Shown one piece after another: positions 1 to 9,521 of a stretch of DNA of 64,000 bases. The DNA is from Corynebacterium sp. BD556 (lineage in GTDB: Bacteria; Actinomycetota; Actinomycetes; Mycobacteriales; Mycobacteriaceae). The notes under the pieces are model-generated. The model did no database searches, had not been told where the DNA came from, and saw nothing but the letters and a program-made list of their open reading frames with translations. The position numbers and the translations under genes were made by a program. Every line of letters starts with the position of its first letter. Positions within the stretch are counted from its first letter, which is position 1. The stretch spans positions 62,001 through 126,000 of the forward strand of contig NZ_CP141643.1 of the NCBI RefSeq assembly GCF_038452275.1. Direction: 5' to 3'.

Positions 1-14
1 TGAAGGAGCACCTC

Positions 15-365
15 ATGAGCACCTGGGACAGCTTGATTTTCTCCACGGAAGCCAACGCTGAGTTTCTCGACGAGCTTTCAGAACTCGACACTGAGGAGAT
101 CGTCGAGGGCGTGCGCGACGCCGTCTTCCTCGCTTCGGGCGTCTCCGTCAGTAATGATGAGCTTGACAATGGCCGAGCAGCGGCGACTTTGGTTGCGATC
201 TGGGTGGGAGCACCCTTCAGCGCCGGCGAGATCGCCGACAACTACACCTTCATTCGTGGCGGCTTTTCGGGTGTCGACGAAAAGCTGTCCGAGGCGGCTG
301 CCGCACTGCTCGAAAACGTTGACACCGAAGCAGACATCGACCAATTCATCGAGGCTTTGTCCTAG
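15..365 (+). CDS. DUF4259-type small protein
   Basis: A 116-residue acidic protein beginning MSTWDSLIFS, followed by a helical stretch rich in Asp and Glu (about residues 14-36). The N-terminal pattern (Trp-Asp near the start, then A-x-x-F-L-D-E-L) resembles the DUF4259 family, whose function is not known. An AAGGAG Shine-Dalgarno at positions 3-8 supports the ATG. No signal peptide or membrane segment is visible, so it is probably cytoplasmic. It lies 10 bases before tmk on the same strand and may be cotranscribed with it; nothing in the sequence gives its role. Confidence 0.75.
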   Translation: MSTWDSLIFSTEANAEFLDELSELDTEEIVEGVRDAVFLASGVSVSNDELDNGRAAATLVAIWVGAPFSAGEIADNYTFIRGGFSGVDEKLSEAAAALLENVDTEADIDQFIEALS

Positions 366-375
366 ACTTCGCCCC

Positions 376-978
376 GTGATTATTGCAGTAGAAGGCATCG
401 ACGGCGCAGGAAAAAACACCCTGGTTGTGGCACTGCGCGACGCCCTCGGCGCCGACACGTTATCTTTTCCGCGCTACGGCCAATCCGTCCACGCCGACAT
501 CGCCCGCGACGCCTTGCACGGCAAGATGGGGGATCTCGCGGACTCCGCCTACGGCATGGCGACCATCTTCGCGCTCGATCGCGCGGGGGCAAAAGAACTC
601 CTCGAACTCTACGTCAACGACGCAAAACGCTTACTCATCTTGGACCGTTACGTCGCGTCGAACGCGGCTTACACGGTCGCGCGCACGGGCGAAGGCTCGG
701 CGGCGCAGTGGGTCCACGACCTTGAGTTTGAACGCCTTGGCCTGCCGGTGCCGGACCTGCATGTACTGGTGGACACCCCGCCAGATGAGGCGCGGCGGCG
801 AGCTGAACGTCGAGAAGCAAGCGATGCCTCCCGCACCCGCGACCGCTACGAACGCAACCAGCGGCTGCAGCACGACACTTTCGCCGCTTACGTCGAGCTC
901 GCGGAAGCAGGCTGGGGGAGTCGGTGGGTGCGCGCCAACGAGCCACAAACTATCATTCAGACAGTTGCCACAATCTGA
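376..978 (+). CDS. tmk: Thymidylate kinase (dTMP kinase)
   Basis: Phosphorylates dTMP to dTDP with ATP in dTTP synthesis, in the cytoplasm. The GTG at 376 gives a 200-residue protein whose P-loop GIDGAGKNT (residues 7-15) sits at the expected distance from the N-terminus. An upstream in-frame ATG at 154 would add an arginine-rich tail translated across the DUF4259 gene and is rejected. The DRY motif (residues 90-92) and the Arg-rich lid near residues 135-155 (ARRRAERREASDASRTRDRYER) are present. Asn follows the P-loop lysine where most tmk enzymes have Ser or Thr; M. tuberculosis Tmk also departs from that rule, with Arg, from memory. The next gene is mtrA, as in mycobacteria. Confidence 0.93.
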   Translation: MIIAVEGIDGAGKNTLVVALRDALGADTLSFPRYGQSVHADIARDALHGKMGDLADSAYGMATIFALDRAGAKELLELYVNDAKRLLILDRYVASNAAYTVARTGEGSAAQWVHDLEFERLGLPVPDLHVLVDTPPDEARRRAERREASDASRTRDRYERNQRLQHDTFAAYVELAEAGWGSRWVRANEPQTIIQTVATI

Positions 979-1010
979 AGTGTGCAACTTTGCATAGTTA
1001 AGGAGCAGCG

Positions 1011-1694
1011 ATGTTGCCGAAGATTCTGGTGGTCGATGACGACCCAGCCATCAACGAGATGTTAACCATTGTGCTGGAGTCCGAAGGGTTCGAAACGCTG
1101 CCGGTAATGGACGGGGCCGAGGCCATCGGCGCCTTCCGTGAATACGGCCCCGACCTGATCCTGCTTGACCTCATGCTGCCCGGAATGAACGGCGTGGACA
1201 TCTGCCGAGAGATCCGCAAGGAATCAGCGTTGCCGATAGTCATGCTCACCGCAAAAACCGACACCGTCGACGTCGTACTTGGGTTGGAGTCGGGAGCGGA
1301 CGATTACATAACAAAACCCTTCAAACCTAAAGAGCTCATTGCCCGTATCCGTGCCCGTCTGCGCCGCACCGACGAAGAACCCGCGGAGGTGCTCAACGTC
1401 GGTGACCTCACCATCGATGTTCCGCAGCACATGGTCACCCGCGGCGGAAAGGAAATCCAGCTCACCCCCCTTGAGTTCGATCTCCTGCTGGAGATGGCAC
1501 GAAAGCCCAACCAAGTCCACTCCCGCGAGGAACTGCTAGAGACCGTCTGGGGCTACCGCAATGCCTCAGACACACGCTTAGTCAACGTCCACGTGCAGCG
1601 TTTGCGCTCGAAGATTGAAAAGGACCCGGAAAACCCGGAGATCATCCTGACGGTGCGTGGCGTGGGCTACAAGACGGGCAAGACGGAGGCGTAG
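1011..1694 (+). CDS. mtrA: Response regulator MtrA
   Basis: OmpR/PhoB-type DNA-binding response regulator of the essential or near-essential MtrAB system, which in Corynebacterium and Mycobacterium controls cell-wall, division and osmoprotection genes. The receiver domain (residues 1-118) has the acidic pocket D9-D11, phospho-acceptor D53 (LLDLMLPG), T80 and K102. A winged-helix effector domain fills roughly residues 128-224 (TPLEFDLLLEMAR, then VHVQRLRSKIE). The 227-residue length is typical. AAGGAG precedes the ATG by 6 bases. The mtrB reading frame overlaps its 3' end and lpqB follows, the conserved order. Confidence 0.97.
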   Translation: MLPKILVVDDDPAINEMLTIVLESEGFETLPVMDGAEAIGAFREYGPDLILLDLMLPGMNGVDICREIRKESALPIVMLTAKTDTVDVVLGLESGADDYITKPFKPKELIARIRARLRRTDEEPAEVLNVGDLTIDVPQHMVTRGGKEIQLTPLEFDLLLEMARKPNQVHSREELLETVWGYRNASDTRLVNVHVQRLRSKIEKDPENPEIILTVRGVGYKTGKTEA

Positions 1695-3315
1695 ACCTCT
1701 GAAAACCTATCCGCTGCGCCAACTCAGGGAGCGCATCGCCGAAAACTGGCGTACTTCCCTGCAGGTCCGCTTCGTCGGGTCAGTGCTCATTGTTTCGACG
1801 GCCGTGATGTTCGTGCTTGGCTTCGCGCTGGCATCTGTAGTGACCCAGCGCATCACCGCCACAAAAATCGACCTGGCCTCCGCCGAAGTAGACCGAGCCC
1901 GCAGTGTGGTGGAAGAACAGATCGACAGCTCCGGGACATCGACATCAACTCAGACGCGGCTTAACGCCGCACGCACCGCAGTGGCACAGCGCTCCCAACA
2001 AAACACAGACGCCACCGCCGTCTACGAGCCGGTGCTCCTGATTCAAGGCGAGGGTGGGCCAGTTATGTCCTCGCCGGAGGGCTTTATCATCCCGCGTCGG
2101 CTGCAGAACTTCGTGTCCGAGGGCAACGTCGCCTACCAATTCGCCTCCGTCGACCGGGCCGACGGCTCCACCTACAACGCCTTGATCATCGGCACACCCA
2201 CCAGCGCGGAAATCCCGGACCTTCAGCTTTACCTGGTGATGAATATGGAAAGCGAAACGGCGACGCTGGCGCTGTTGCAGGGCCTGCTCGCCACCGCCTC
2301 CATCGTGGTGGTTGTTTTGCTGGTGGGCATCGCGTGGTTGGCTTCCCAGCAGATCGTTGCACCGGTGCGCTCCGCCTCGCGCACCGCGGAGCGTTTCGCT
2401 GCCGGGTATTTGCGCGAGCGCATGGCTGTCGACGGCGAAGACGAAATGGCTCGCCTGGCTATGTCCTTCAACAACATGGCGGATAAGATCTCTCGCCAGA
2501 TCAATCAGTTGGAGGAATACGGCGACCTGCAGCGCCAATTTACCTCAGACGTTTCCCATGAGCTGCGCACCCCGCTGACCACCGTGCGCATGGCAGCCGA
2601 CATGATCGCTGCCGAGGAAGACAGCCTCGAAGGCCACACCAAGCGTGCCTCGCAACTAATGACCCGCGAACTCGACCGCTTCGAAGAATTACTCGGCGAC
2701 CTTTTGGAGATCTCCCGCCACGATGCGGGCGTGGCTGACCTGGCCACCGCAGAACTCGACGTGAGGACTCCGGTGCAGTCGGCGTGGCAGCAAACTGAGC
2801 ACCTTGCAGAAGAACTCAACGTGGAGGTCACCTTCACCGTCCCGGAGGAACCGGTGATGATTAAGGGCGATGCCCGCCGCATTGAGCGTATCGTGAGAAA
2901 CCTTTTGGCTAACGCTATCGACCACTCGGAGGGCAACCCGGTGGATGTCGCCCTGGCGAGCAATGAGGAAGCCGTTGCCATTACCGTCACAGACCACGGT
3001 GTCGGATTGAAGCCGGGCCAAGAAGACCTTGTGTTTAACCGCTTCTGGCGGGCGGACAAATCCCGCAAGCGCCACTCCGGGGGCACCGGGCTTGGTCTGG
3101 CCATCGCCCGGGAGGACGCCCAGCTCCACCGCGGAACCCTCGACGCTGTTGGAGTCCCTGACGTGGGTTCGCAGTTCCGGCTGGTTTTGCCGCGCGACCC
3201 CGACCGGGGCTATACCCAAGCCCCGGTCGAGCTTCAAGCCCCGGTCGAGCTCCAACCCCCGGTCGAGCTCCAACCCCCGGCAGCGCCGAAGCCGAAGGAG
3301 CCCTCCGATGTTTAG
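1657..3315 (+). CDS. mtrB: Sensor histidine kinase MtrB
   Basis: Membrane sensor kinase partner of MtrA. Domains in order: N-terminal membrane helix (about 39-64), extracytoplasmic region to about 190, second helix (about 203-227), HAMP, dimerisation/phospho-acceptor helix with His301 in VSHELRTPL, and HATPase domain with NLLANAIDH, DHGVGLKPG and GGTGLGLAI. Start is uncertain: ATG 1657 overlaps mtrA by 38 bases and has no good Shine-Dalgarno, whereas an in-frame CTG at 1699 follows GGAGG by 9 bases and would remove the odd Arg-rich leader MAWATRRARRRRR. Residue numbers use the ATG. The C-terminal tail carries a short Pro-rich tandem repeat. The last 8 bases overlap lpqB. Confidence 0.95.
   Translation: MAWATRRARRRRRPLKTYPLRQLRERIAENWRTSLQVRFVGSVLIVSTAVMFVLGFALASVVTQRITATKIDLASAEVDRARSVVEEQIDSSGTSTSTQTRLNAARTAVAQRSQQNTDATAVYEPVLLIQGEGGPVMSSPEGFIIPRRLQNFVSEGNVAYQFASVDRADGSTYNALIIGTPTSAEIPDLQLYLVMNMESETATLALLQGLLATASIVVVVLLVGIAWLASQQIVAPVRSASRTAERFAAGYLRERMAVDGEDEMARLAMSFNNMADKISRQINQLEEYGDLQRQFTSDVSHELRTPLTTVRMAADMIAAEEDSLEGHTKRASQLMTRELDRFEELLGDLLEISRHDAGVADLATAELDVRTPVQSAWQQTEHLAEELNVEVTFTVPEEPVMIKGDARRIERIVRNLLANAIDHSEGNPVDVALASNEEAVAITVTDHGVGLKPGQEDLVFNRFWRADKSRKRHSGGTGLGLAIAREDAQLHRGTLDAVGVPDVGSQFRLVLPRDPDRGYTQAPVELQAPVELQPPVELQPPAAPKPKEPSDV
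3221..3274 (+). repeat. 18-nt tandem repeat in the 3' end of mtrB
   Basis: Three consecutive 18-base units beginning CCCCGGTCGAGC, in frame, encode repeats of the type (A/P)PVELQ at the C-terminus of the kinase, beyond the ATP-binding domain. The second and third units are identical and the first differs at two positions. Such arrays change copy number by slippage, so tail length may vary between strains. Confidence 0.9.
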
Positions 3316-5020
3316 AAGTCTTTGCCGTATCGTGGCGCTTTCGTCCGTCCCGATGATCGGGTTCGCGGCATCGTGCGCGACGCTGCCGTCGAACACCGAG
3401 CCGCACGTGATCCGCAGCTTCCAGCCGCAGGAAACCCCCGCGCCGGTTATTGCCCCGAAGCCTGGCGCGGAGCCGGATTTGCTTCTGCGCGACTTCTTCG
3501 CCGCTTCTGCGGTGCCTACCTCTAACTACGAGGCGGCCCGCAGCTTCCTCACGGAGCAGGCGCGGGCGGCGTGGCAGCCGACGGATACCGCGATGATCGT
3601 CGATAGGCTCAGCATCAACACTGTCGCCGGGGGAACGGGTGTCAAGCGCAGCTTTAGTGTGCAGGGCAACGTCATCGGAGAGTTGCGCTCCGGCGGAGTG
3701 TTTACCCCGAACCGGGCGCTTTACGATTCCAAGGTGGAACTTGAGCAGGTAGACGGGGAGTGGCGTATCTCCTCGCTGCCCAACGGCATCGTCATGGAGC
3801 GCACCGAAATGCGCAACAAGTACCAGCCGCACAACCTTTACTTCTTCAACGTCCAAGGCGACGACCTTGTCTCGGATCGGCGCTGGGTTTACAACGAGCG
3901 TTCTTCGTTGGACAGTCAGCTCCTGACAATGCTTCTCGACGGCCCCTCCGAGCGCATCAAACCAGCCGTGCGCTTCGACATCCCGGGCGACGCCGCCTTT
4001 GTCGGTTTCAAGGACGGGGCGTATAACTTTTCCGGTTTCGGTTCCGTCGACGAGGAGGAGCGTCTGCGCTTTGCCGCCGAGGTGGTGTGGATGCTCTCCA
4101 GCGCCGGAACCTCCGGGCCCATCACGATCAAAGCGGACGGCGATCCGCTCATTGCCGGCATTGACAGCGTGAGCACCGACGATTTTGTCGACGTCAGCCC
4201 CGTGTCCGATCCGCTCGGAGAGGAGGAGACTTATGCGCTGTCCAACGGCAACCTGCTCCTTGTCAGCGGGGGAGAGGCCAAGCCGGTCGCCGGTAGATTG
4301 GGGGCCAGCGCAGACATCGCCTCGGCCGACATTGGCAGCAATGCGACCTATGCCGTGGTGCGCGGCAAGGAAGGCGAGCAACGCTTCGCCATCGGCGTGA
4401 TCGGCGGCTTCAACCATGAGGTTGCCCGCGGCAAGAACTTCACCCGCCCAAGTTTCGAGGCGGACCCATCCGCGGTGTGGGTTGTCGCCGACGGCGAACG
4501 CATCGTGCGCACCGTGCGCTCCGCCGCGACCGGGGAAGTAGTCAGCAGCGAGGTCGACGCTGAACTGCCCGAGGGCACCGAGGGCTCCATCAGTGTGCTG
4601 CGCCTATCGCGCACCGGTGCGCGCGCCGCGCTCGTAGTCGATGGTCGCCTCTACACCGGGGTGGTAGACCAAGACGACGCAGGCAAACGCTCCATCGTCA
4701 ACATCCTCGAGTACGCCTCCGATCTGGGAGGAAGCATCATTTCCGCCGAGTGGGGCCCCGACGGCTCGCTTGTGGTGGGCACCAGCAACGCCAGCTCACC
4801 GATCGTTCGAGTGGAACAGGACGGGTCGTCGACCACCACCTTGCCAAGCGGGAACCTCACCGCGCCAGTCGTGGCTGTGGCCGCCTCCTCAAATATGTAT
4901 TACGCCACCGACGCCAACGGAACTCTCCAACTTCCTGTTTCTGGGGCGTCGGAAAGCCCCAACTGGCGTGAGGTGCCCGGTCTGCAAGGGGTGCGCTCTT
5001 TGCCAATCACCACGAATTAG
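3308..5020 (+). CDS. lpqB: Lipoprotein LpqB
   Basis: Accessory lipoprotein of the MtrAB system; in mycobacteria LpqB interacts with the MtrB sensor domain and modulates signalling. The ATG at 3308 overlaps the mtrB stop (ATGTTTAG). The 570-residue product has a signal peptide ending in a lipobox-like GFAASC (Cys23), then a region matching the GerMN-containing LpqB N-terminal half (about 40-280), then a C-terminal half of repeated beta-strand segments consistent with the LpqB propeller domain. Length matches corynebacterial LpqB. An in-frame start at 3029 lies deep inside mtrB and is not credible. Confidence 0.94.
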   Translation: MFRSLCRIVALSSVPMIGFAASCATLPSNTEPHVIRSFQPQETPAPVIAPKPGAEPDLLLRDFFAASAVPTSNYEAARSFLTEQARAAWQPTDTAMIVDRLSINTVAGGTGVKRSFSVQGNVIGELRSGGVFTPNRALYDSKVELEQVDGEWRISSLPNGIVMERTEMRNKYQPHNLYFFNVQGDDLVSDRRWVYNERSSLDSQLLTMLLDGPSERIKPAVRFDIPGDAAFVGFKDGAYNFSGFGSVDEEERLRFAAEVVWMLSSAGTSGPITIKADGDPLIAGIDSVSTDDFVDVSPVSDPLGEEETYALSNGNLLLVSGGEAKPVAGRLGASADIASADIGSNATYAVVRGKEGEQRFAIGVIGGFNHEVARGKNFTRPSFEADPSAVWVVADGERIVRTVRSAATGEVVSSEVDAELPEGTEGSISVLRLSRTGARAALVVDGRLYTGVVDQDDAGKRSIVNILEYASDLGGSIISAEWGPDGSLVVGTSNASSPIVRVEQDGSSTTTLPSGNLTAPVVAVAASSNMYYATDANGTLQLPVSGASESPNWREVPGLQGVRSLPITTN

Positions 5021-5028
5021 GTGGAAAA

Positions 5029-5646
5029 GTGGTGCTGGAGCTGGTCTTGCCTAAGCGTTGCGGCGGATGCGGCGCGCCGGGGCAGCGCCTGTGCAGCAAG
5101 TGTCGGCTCACCCTGGCGCGCCCGCCTGCCAGGATGAGCCCGCCTACCCACCCACACGTGCCCGTGTTCGCATTTGGGCCCTATGCGGACGCACACCGCG
5201 GGGTGGTGTTGTCTATGAAGGAGCAGCGCAACCTTGCGCTGCGGGCAAAAATCGGGGCTGTGCTCGCGGCCGGAATAGAGTACCTGCAAGTCCGCGGCGA
5301 CATCCCGCCCGGTGTCGTGCTGGTGCCTGCGCCGACGCGCGCCGCGGCGGCGCGTTCGCGCGGGGGAGATCCCGTGGAGGCGTTTTGTCGGGCTTCGGGG
5401 TATCCGGTGTGGCCGGGGCTTAGTTTAGCGCCGCGCACTACGGACCAGTCGACGTTGACCGCGCAGGAGCGCCGCGCCAACCTCGCCGGCAACGTGTTGG
5501 TTAAGACGCGCACACCGGTGCCTTCTGGGCCACTAATTGTGGTGGATGATGTGGTCACTACGGGGGCGACGCTTCAGGTGAGCGTCGAAAAGCTTTTGGC
5601 TTGCGGCGGCGATGTCGTGGCCTGCCTCGCATTGTGCGCGGCATAG
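5029..5646 (+). CDS. ComF-family phosphoribosyltransferase-like protein
   Basis: A 205-residue protein of the ComF/GntX family: an N-terminal four-cysteine zinc-ribbon-like cluster (C11, C14, C22, C25) followed by a type-I phosphoribosyltransferase fold with PRPP-loop LIVVDDVVTTGATL near residues 165-178. In competent bacteria ComFC takes part in DNA uptake; in actinobacteria the role is unproven. Two adjacent GTG codons (5029, 5032) can start it, 8 bases after lpqB, so it is probably translated with the mtrAB-lpqB operon. The same placement after lpqB is seen in mycobacteria. Confidence 0.85.
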   Translation: MVLELVLPKRCGGCGAPGQRLCSKCRLTLARPPARMSPPTHPHVPVFAFGPYADAHRGVVLSMKEQRNLALRAKIGAVLAAGIEYLQVRGDIPPGVVLVPAPTRAAAARSRGGDPVEAFCRASGYPVWPGLSLAPRTTDQSTLTAQERRANLAGNVLVKTRTPVPSGPLIVVDDVVTTGATLQVSVEKLLACGGDVVACLALCAA

Positions 5647-5668
5647 TGAGAGTAATTGCAGCCTACTG

Positions 5669-5697
5669 TTCCGAATGGTTATGACCATTTGTATAGT
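5669..5697 (+). promoter_or_regulatory. Predicted hpf promoter with internal palindrome
   Basis: A -10 hexamer TATAGT (5692-5697) lies 17 bases after TTCCGA (5669-5674). Between the hexamers is a perfect 6-4-6 inverted repeat, AATGGT-TATG-ACCATT (5674-5689), well placed for a repressor. The 5' leader would be about 50 bases with AGGGAGGA before the hpf ATG. The operator role is inferred only from symmetry and position. Confidence 0.5.
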
Positions 5698-5753
5698 GGG
5701 CAGTAGTTGCAGATGCGACGACTCCAGTTCCTACTACTCAAGGGAGGACGCAG

Positions 5754-6434
5754 ATGACCTCTGCAGACAGCAACGCAGTCCTGAGCCCGGCCGCCCAGGT
5801 CACCATCACCGGACGAAACGTTGAAGTCCCTGAGCACTTCCAGGACCGCGTCAACACCAAGCTCGCCAAGATCGAGAAACTTGACCCGACCCTGACTTTC
5901 TTCCACGTGGAGCTGCTCCACGAGCCGAACCCCCGCCGTGAGGCGCAGGCCCAGCGTATCCAGATCACCGCGACCGGCAAGGGCCACCTCGCCCGCGCCG
6001 AAGCGCGCGAGGACAGTTTCTACGCTGCGCTGGAATCCGCAGTGGGCAAGCTGGAGCGTTCCCTGCGCAAGGTGAAGGTGCGCCGCGAGATTTCCCGCTC
6101 CGGCCACCGCGCCCCGAAATCCACCGGCGAGATTGCCGCCGAACTTGAGGCTGAGGCACGCGAGGCACGGGCCAGGGAAGTCGAGGAGCAAGATGCTGAT
6201 CCTTACGCGGCCCTCGTCGAGGACTTCCAGCCAGGCCAGGTTGTGCGCCGCAAGGAGCACCCCGCTACCCCGATGAGCGTGGATGACGCCCTCTCCGAGA
6301 TGGAGTTGGTCGGCCACGACTTCTACCTCTTTATTGATGAGGAAACCCAACGTCCGTCCGTAGTGTATCGCCGTCATGCTTATGACTACGGCCTCATTGC
6401 CTTGGCGCATGAGGACAGCGCCAGCGAGAAATAA
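5754..6434 (+). CDS. hpf: Long-form ribosome hibernation promoting factor
   Basis: Binds the 30S decoding region and, in long-form versions, dimerises 70S ribosomes into inactive 100S particles under stress. The 226-residue protein has the N-terminal S30AE domain (about 15-115: VTITGRNVEVPEHFQDRV) and a C-terminal dimerisation domain (about 165-222: SVDDALSEMELVGHDFYLFIDEE within the last third), joined by an acidic linker. AGGGAGGA lies just upstream of the ATG. It is transcribed alone, with its own promoter and a strong terminator before secA1. Confidence 0.94.
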   Translation: MTSADSNAVLSPAAQVTITGRNVEVPEHFQDRVNTKLAKIEKLDPTLTFFHVELLHEPNPRREAQAQRIQITATGKGHLARAEAREDSFYAALESAVGKLERSLRKVKVRREISRSGHRAPKSTGEIAAELEAEAREARAREVEEQDADPYAALVEDFQPGQVVRRKEHPATPMSVDDALSEMELVGHDFYLFIDEETQRPSVVYRRHAYDYGLIALAHEDSASEK

Positions 6435-6451
6435 TCCGCTGCGCCACCCAA

Positions 6452-6477
6452 GCCGCCCAGCTACCTGGGCGGCTTTT
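6452..6477 (+). terminator. Rho-independent terminator after hpf
   Basis: A perfect 9-bp stem GCCGCCCAG / CTGGGCGGC (6452-6460 and 6465-6473) with a 4-base loop is followed by TTTT. It separates hpf from secA1. Confidence 0.88.
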
Positions 6478-6579
6478 GTAATGCAATAGTACGCCCACGT
6501 AGTCTGTGCTAGAACTTCACGGGCGTACAATTAAATTTTGACATTCATTCGATTCCACTGAACGAAGGACACAACGCAC

Positions 6580-9132
6580 GTGTTTGGACTCTCAAAGCTG
6601 CTCCGTGCCGGTGAAGGCCGGACTGTGAAGCGTCTTGGCAAAATCGCAGACCAGGTCATCGCTCTTGAGGACGAGTACGCCTCTTTGAGCGACGACGAGC
6701 TCAAGGCGAAGACCGCGGAATTTAAAGAGCAGCTTGCCGACGGTGCCTCCCTCGACGACATCCTCGTCGACGCCTTCGCCACCGCCCGTGAAGCCTCATG
6801 GCGCGTGTTGGGGCAGAAGCACTACAAGGTCCAGATCATGGGTGGTGCGGCCCTGCACTTCGGCTCCGTCGCTGAGATGAAAACCGGCGAGGGCAAAACC
6901 CTGACGTCTGTTCTTCCCGCCTACCTCAACGGCATGGGTGGCAAGGGTGTGCACATCGTTACCGTCAACGACTACTTGGCCAAGCGTGACGCTGAGATGA
7001 TGGGCCGTGTGCACCACTTCCTCGGCCTGGAGGTCGGCGTTATTCTCTCTGATCTGCGCCCGCCGCAGCGCAAGTTGGCGTACGCCGCCGACATCACCTA
7101 CGGCACCAACAACGAGCTGGGCTTCGACTACTTGCGTGACAACATGACCCGCTCGATCAGCGACATGGTGCAGCGTGGCCACAGCTTCGCCATTGTCGAC
7201 GAGGTCGACTCTATCCTTATCGACGAGGCCCGAACTCCGTTGATCATTTCCGGGCCGGTGGACGGCTCCAGCCAGTTCTACACCGTCTTTGCCCAGCTAG
7301 CGCCCCGCATGCGCGAGGGCATCCACTACGAGGTGGATCGCCGCAAGCGCACCATCGGTGTCAGTGAGGAAGGCGTGGAATATGTCGAGGACCAGCTCGG
7401 CATTGACAATCTCTACGCCCCGGAGCACTCCCAGTTGGTCAGCTACCTCAACAACTCTTTGAAGGCGAAAGAGCTTTTTGAGCGAGACAAGGACTACATC
7501 ATCCGCCAAGGTGAGGTGCTTATTGTTGACAGTTTCACCGGGCGTGTGTTGGCAGGGCGCCGCTACAACGAAGGTATGCACCAGGCCATTGAGGCTAAGG
7601 AAAACGTGGAGATCAAAAGCGAAAACCAGACTCTCGCCACGGTCACACTGCAAAACTACTTCCGCCTTTACGACAAGCTTGCCGGGATGACGGGTACTGC
7701 CGAGACTGAGGCTGCTGAGCTACACCAAATTTACGGCCTCGATGTGGTGGCGATCCCGCCGAACCGACCGAACCAGCGCGTTGACCGCGATGACCTCATT
7801 TATAAAACTCAAGAGGCGAAGTTTGCGGCGGTCGCCGAAGACATTGCGGAGCACGTGGAGAAGGGCCAGCCGGTCCTCGTGGGCACGACCTCGGTGGAGC
7901 GTTCCGAGTACCTGTCTCAGCTACTGACCCGTAAGGGAATCAAGCACAATGTGCTCAATGCGAAGTACCACGAGGAGGAAGGCCGCATCATCGCGGAGGC
8001 GGGCCTGCCCGGCAAGGTCACCGTTTCGACGAACATGGCTGGCCGTGGTACCGATATTGTGCTCGGCGGCAACCCGGAAGTTTTGCTCGACGCGAAGCTG
8101 AAAAGCCAGGGTTTGGATCCCTTTGAAAATGAGGAGGAGTACCAGGAGGCGTGGAACGCGCAGTTGCCGCAGGCGAAGGAGAAGTCGAAGAAGCTGGGTG
8201 ATCAGGTCCGCGAAAGTGGCGGCCTCTACGTTATTGGTACCGAGCGCCACGAGTCTCGCCGCATCGACAACCAGCTTCGTGGACGTTCCGGCCGCCAGGG
8301 TGATCCCGGTGAGACTCGTTTTTATCTGTCCATGCGCGATGATTTGATGGTGCGTTTCGTCGGTCAGTCGATGGAGAACATGATGAATCGTCTCAATGTG
8401 CCGGATGATGTGCCGATTGAGGCGAAGATGGTGACCAACTCCATTAAGGGTGCGCAGGCGCAGGTGGAGAACCAGAACTTTGAGATGCGCAAGAACGTGT
8501 TGAAGTACGACGAGGTGCTAAACGAACAGCGCAAGGTGGTCTACCGTGAGCGCCAGGAAATCCTCGACTCCAAAGACATCAAGGACCAGGTTCGTCGCAT
8601 GATCACAGACACGGTGGGGGCTTATGCCGACGGCGCCACTGCTGAAGGTTATGTGGAGGATTGGGACTTAGACGAGCTGTGGAACGCGCTCGATTCGCTT
8701 TACGGCCCGACCATTTCAGCGCAGGAGCTTATCGACGGCGACCAGTTCGGCCGCTCCGGCGAGCTTTCGGCCGCTGAGTTGCGCGAAGCGCTCATCGACG
8801 ACGCGCAGAAGCAGTACGATCAGCTTGAGGAAAATGTCTCTGCTATCGGCGGCGAGGCTCAGATGCGCAACATGGAACGGATGGTGATTTTGCCGATTAT
8901 TGACACCAAGTGGCGCGAGCACCTCTACGAGATGGACTACCTCAAGGAGGGCATCGGCCTACGCGCCATGGCGCAGCGCGACCCGCTGGTGGAGTACCAG
9001 AAGGAAGGCGGCGACATGTTCCAGGCCATGAACGAGGCTGTGCAGGAGGAGACTGTGCGCCAACTATTCATGATGCGCCGCCAGTTCGAGCAGCCGCAGG
9101 AGACGTCGGAGAGCGGCTCAACTAGCGCCTAA
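6580..9132 (+). CDS. secA: Preprotein translocase ATPase SecA1
   Basis: Motor ATPase that drives unfolded preproteins through SecYEG. The 850-residue protein contains Walker A GEGKT (K106), the [15 protein letters not shown] motif, the preprotein cross-linking region, NBD2 with [13 protein letters not shown], and the helical scaffold/wing C-terminal part. The C-terminus ([11 protein letters not shown]) lacks the CxC...CH zinc motif found in E. coli SecA. The GTG start gives the standard N-terminus [12 protein letters not shown] -10-like TACAAT (6526-6531) lies about 50 bases upstream, preceded by a TACGCCC/GGGCGTA inverted repeat (6490-6496, 6521-6527). This is the housekeeping SecA1 by gene context. 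Confidence 0.97.
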   Translation: MFGLSKLLRAGEGRTVKRLGKIADQVIALEDEYASLSDDELKAKTAEFKEQLADGASLDDILVDAFATAREASWRVLGQKHYKVQIMGGAALHFGSVAEMKTGEGKTLTSVLPAYLNGMGGKGVHIVTVNDYLAKRDAEMMGRVHHFLGLEVGVILSDLRPPQRKLAYAADITYGTNNELGFDYLRDNMTRSISDMVQRGHSFAIVDEVDSILIDEARTPLIISGPVDGSSQFYTVFAQLAPRMREGIHYEVDRRKRTIGVSEEGVEYVEDQLGIDNLYAPEHSQLVSYLNNSLKAKELFERDKDYIIRQGEVLIVDSFTGRVLAGRRYNEGMHQAIEAKENVEIKSENQTLATVTLQNYFRLYDKLAGMTGTAETEAAELHQIYGLDVVAIPPNRPNQRVDRDDLIYKTQEAKFAAVAEDIAEHVEKGQPVLVGTTSVERSEYLSQLLTRKGIKHNVLNAKYHEEEGRIIAEAGLPGKVTVSTNMAGRGTDIVLGGNPEVLLDAKLKSQGLDPFENEEEYQEAWNAQLPQAKEKSKKLGDQVRESGGLYVIGTERHESRRIDNQLRGRSGRQGDPGETRFYLSMRDDLMVRFVGQSMENMMNRLNVPDDVPIEAKMVTNSIKGAQAQVENQNFEMRKNVLKYDEVLNEQRKVVYRERQEILDSKDIKDQVRRMITDTVGAYADGATAEGYVEDWDLDELWNALDSLYGPTISAQELIDGDQFGRSGELSAAELREALIDDAQKQYDQLEENVSAIGGEAQMRNMERMVILPIIDTKWREHLYEMDYLKEGIGLRAMAQRDPLVEYQKEGGDMFQAMNEAVQEETVRQLFMMRRQFEQPQETSESGSTSA

Positions 9133-9137
9133 ACCCG

Positions 9138-9521
9138 CTAGAGCACTCGGAAAGAAACGAGGGTCTTACCGACGATGCGTGCGGCGAAAGCGTAGCGTCG
9201 CGACCCAACGAGGACGGTGCCGAAAAACTCCCCGCCCTCGCGCGCATGGCAGCTCAACACACGTACCTGTCCGGTGGCGGCGTTGGTCTTTCTCCTGGCG
9301 TTGATGTGGCTGCGCACGCCGGGGGAGTACAAAGCGGCGCGTAGCGCTTTGGCCTCGCGCATACCGAAGGCGGCGTCGAGCGCGACTTTGACCAAAGGTG
9401 GCGCGTGGCGTGCTGGAACTCGTGCGGGTCGGGTGGCGGGCACCACGGAAATATCGGGCCACTTCGGACGGCTCGGGATGAGCACCTTGATGTGCTGGTG
9501 TCCGGGAACTGGGTAGTACAT
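9138..9521 (-). CDS. Rv3235-family conserved protein
   Basis: A basic 127-residue protein with a central segment ALRAALYSPGVRSHINARRK and a C-terminal strand-rich part (VRVLSCHAREGGEFFGTVLVG, then RRYAFAARIVG) resembling the actinobacterial Rv3235 family of unknown function, which lies near secA1 in mycobacteria. I chose the ATG at 9521 because GGAGG lies 10 bases upstream of it; a GTG at 9593 would add 24 residues without a Shine-Dalgarno. It converges on secA1 with only 5 bases between stop codons. Family assignment is from memory of the pattern. Confidence 0.65.
   Translation of the reverse strand: MYYPVPGHQHIKVLIPSRPKWPDISVVPATRPARVPARHAPPLVKVALDAAFGMREAKALRAALYSPGVRSHINARRKTNAATGQVRVLSCHAREGGEFFGTVLVGSRRYAFAARIVGKTLVSFRVL

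Noticed and set aside
3035..4417. 460-codon open frame on the minus strand
   Set aside because: Antisense to lpqB and mtrB; product is His/Arg/Gly-rich without domains.
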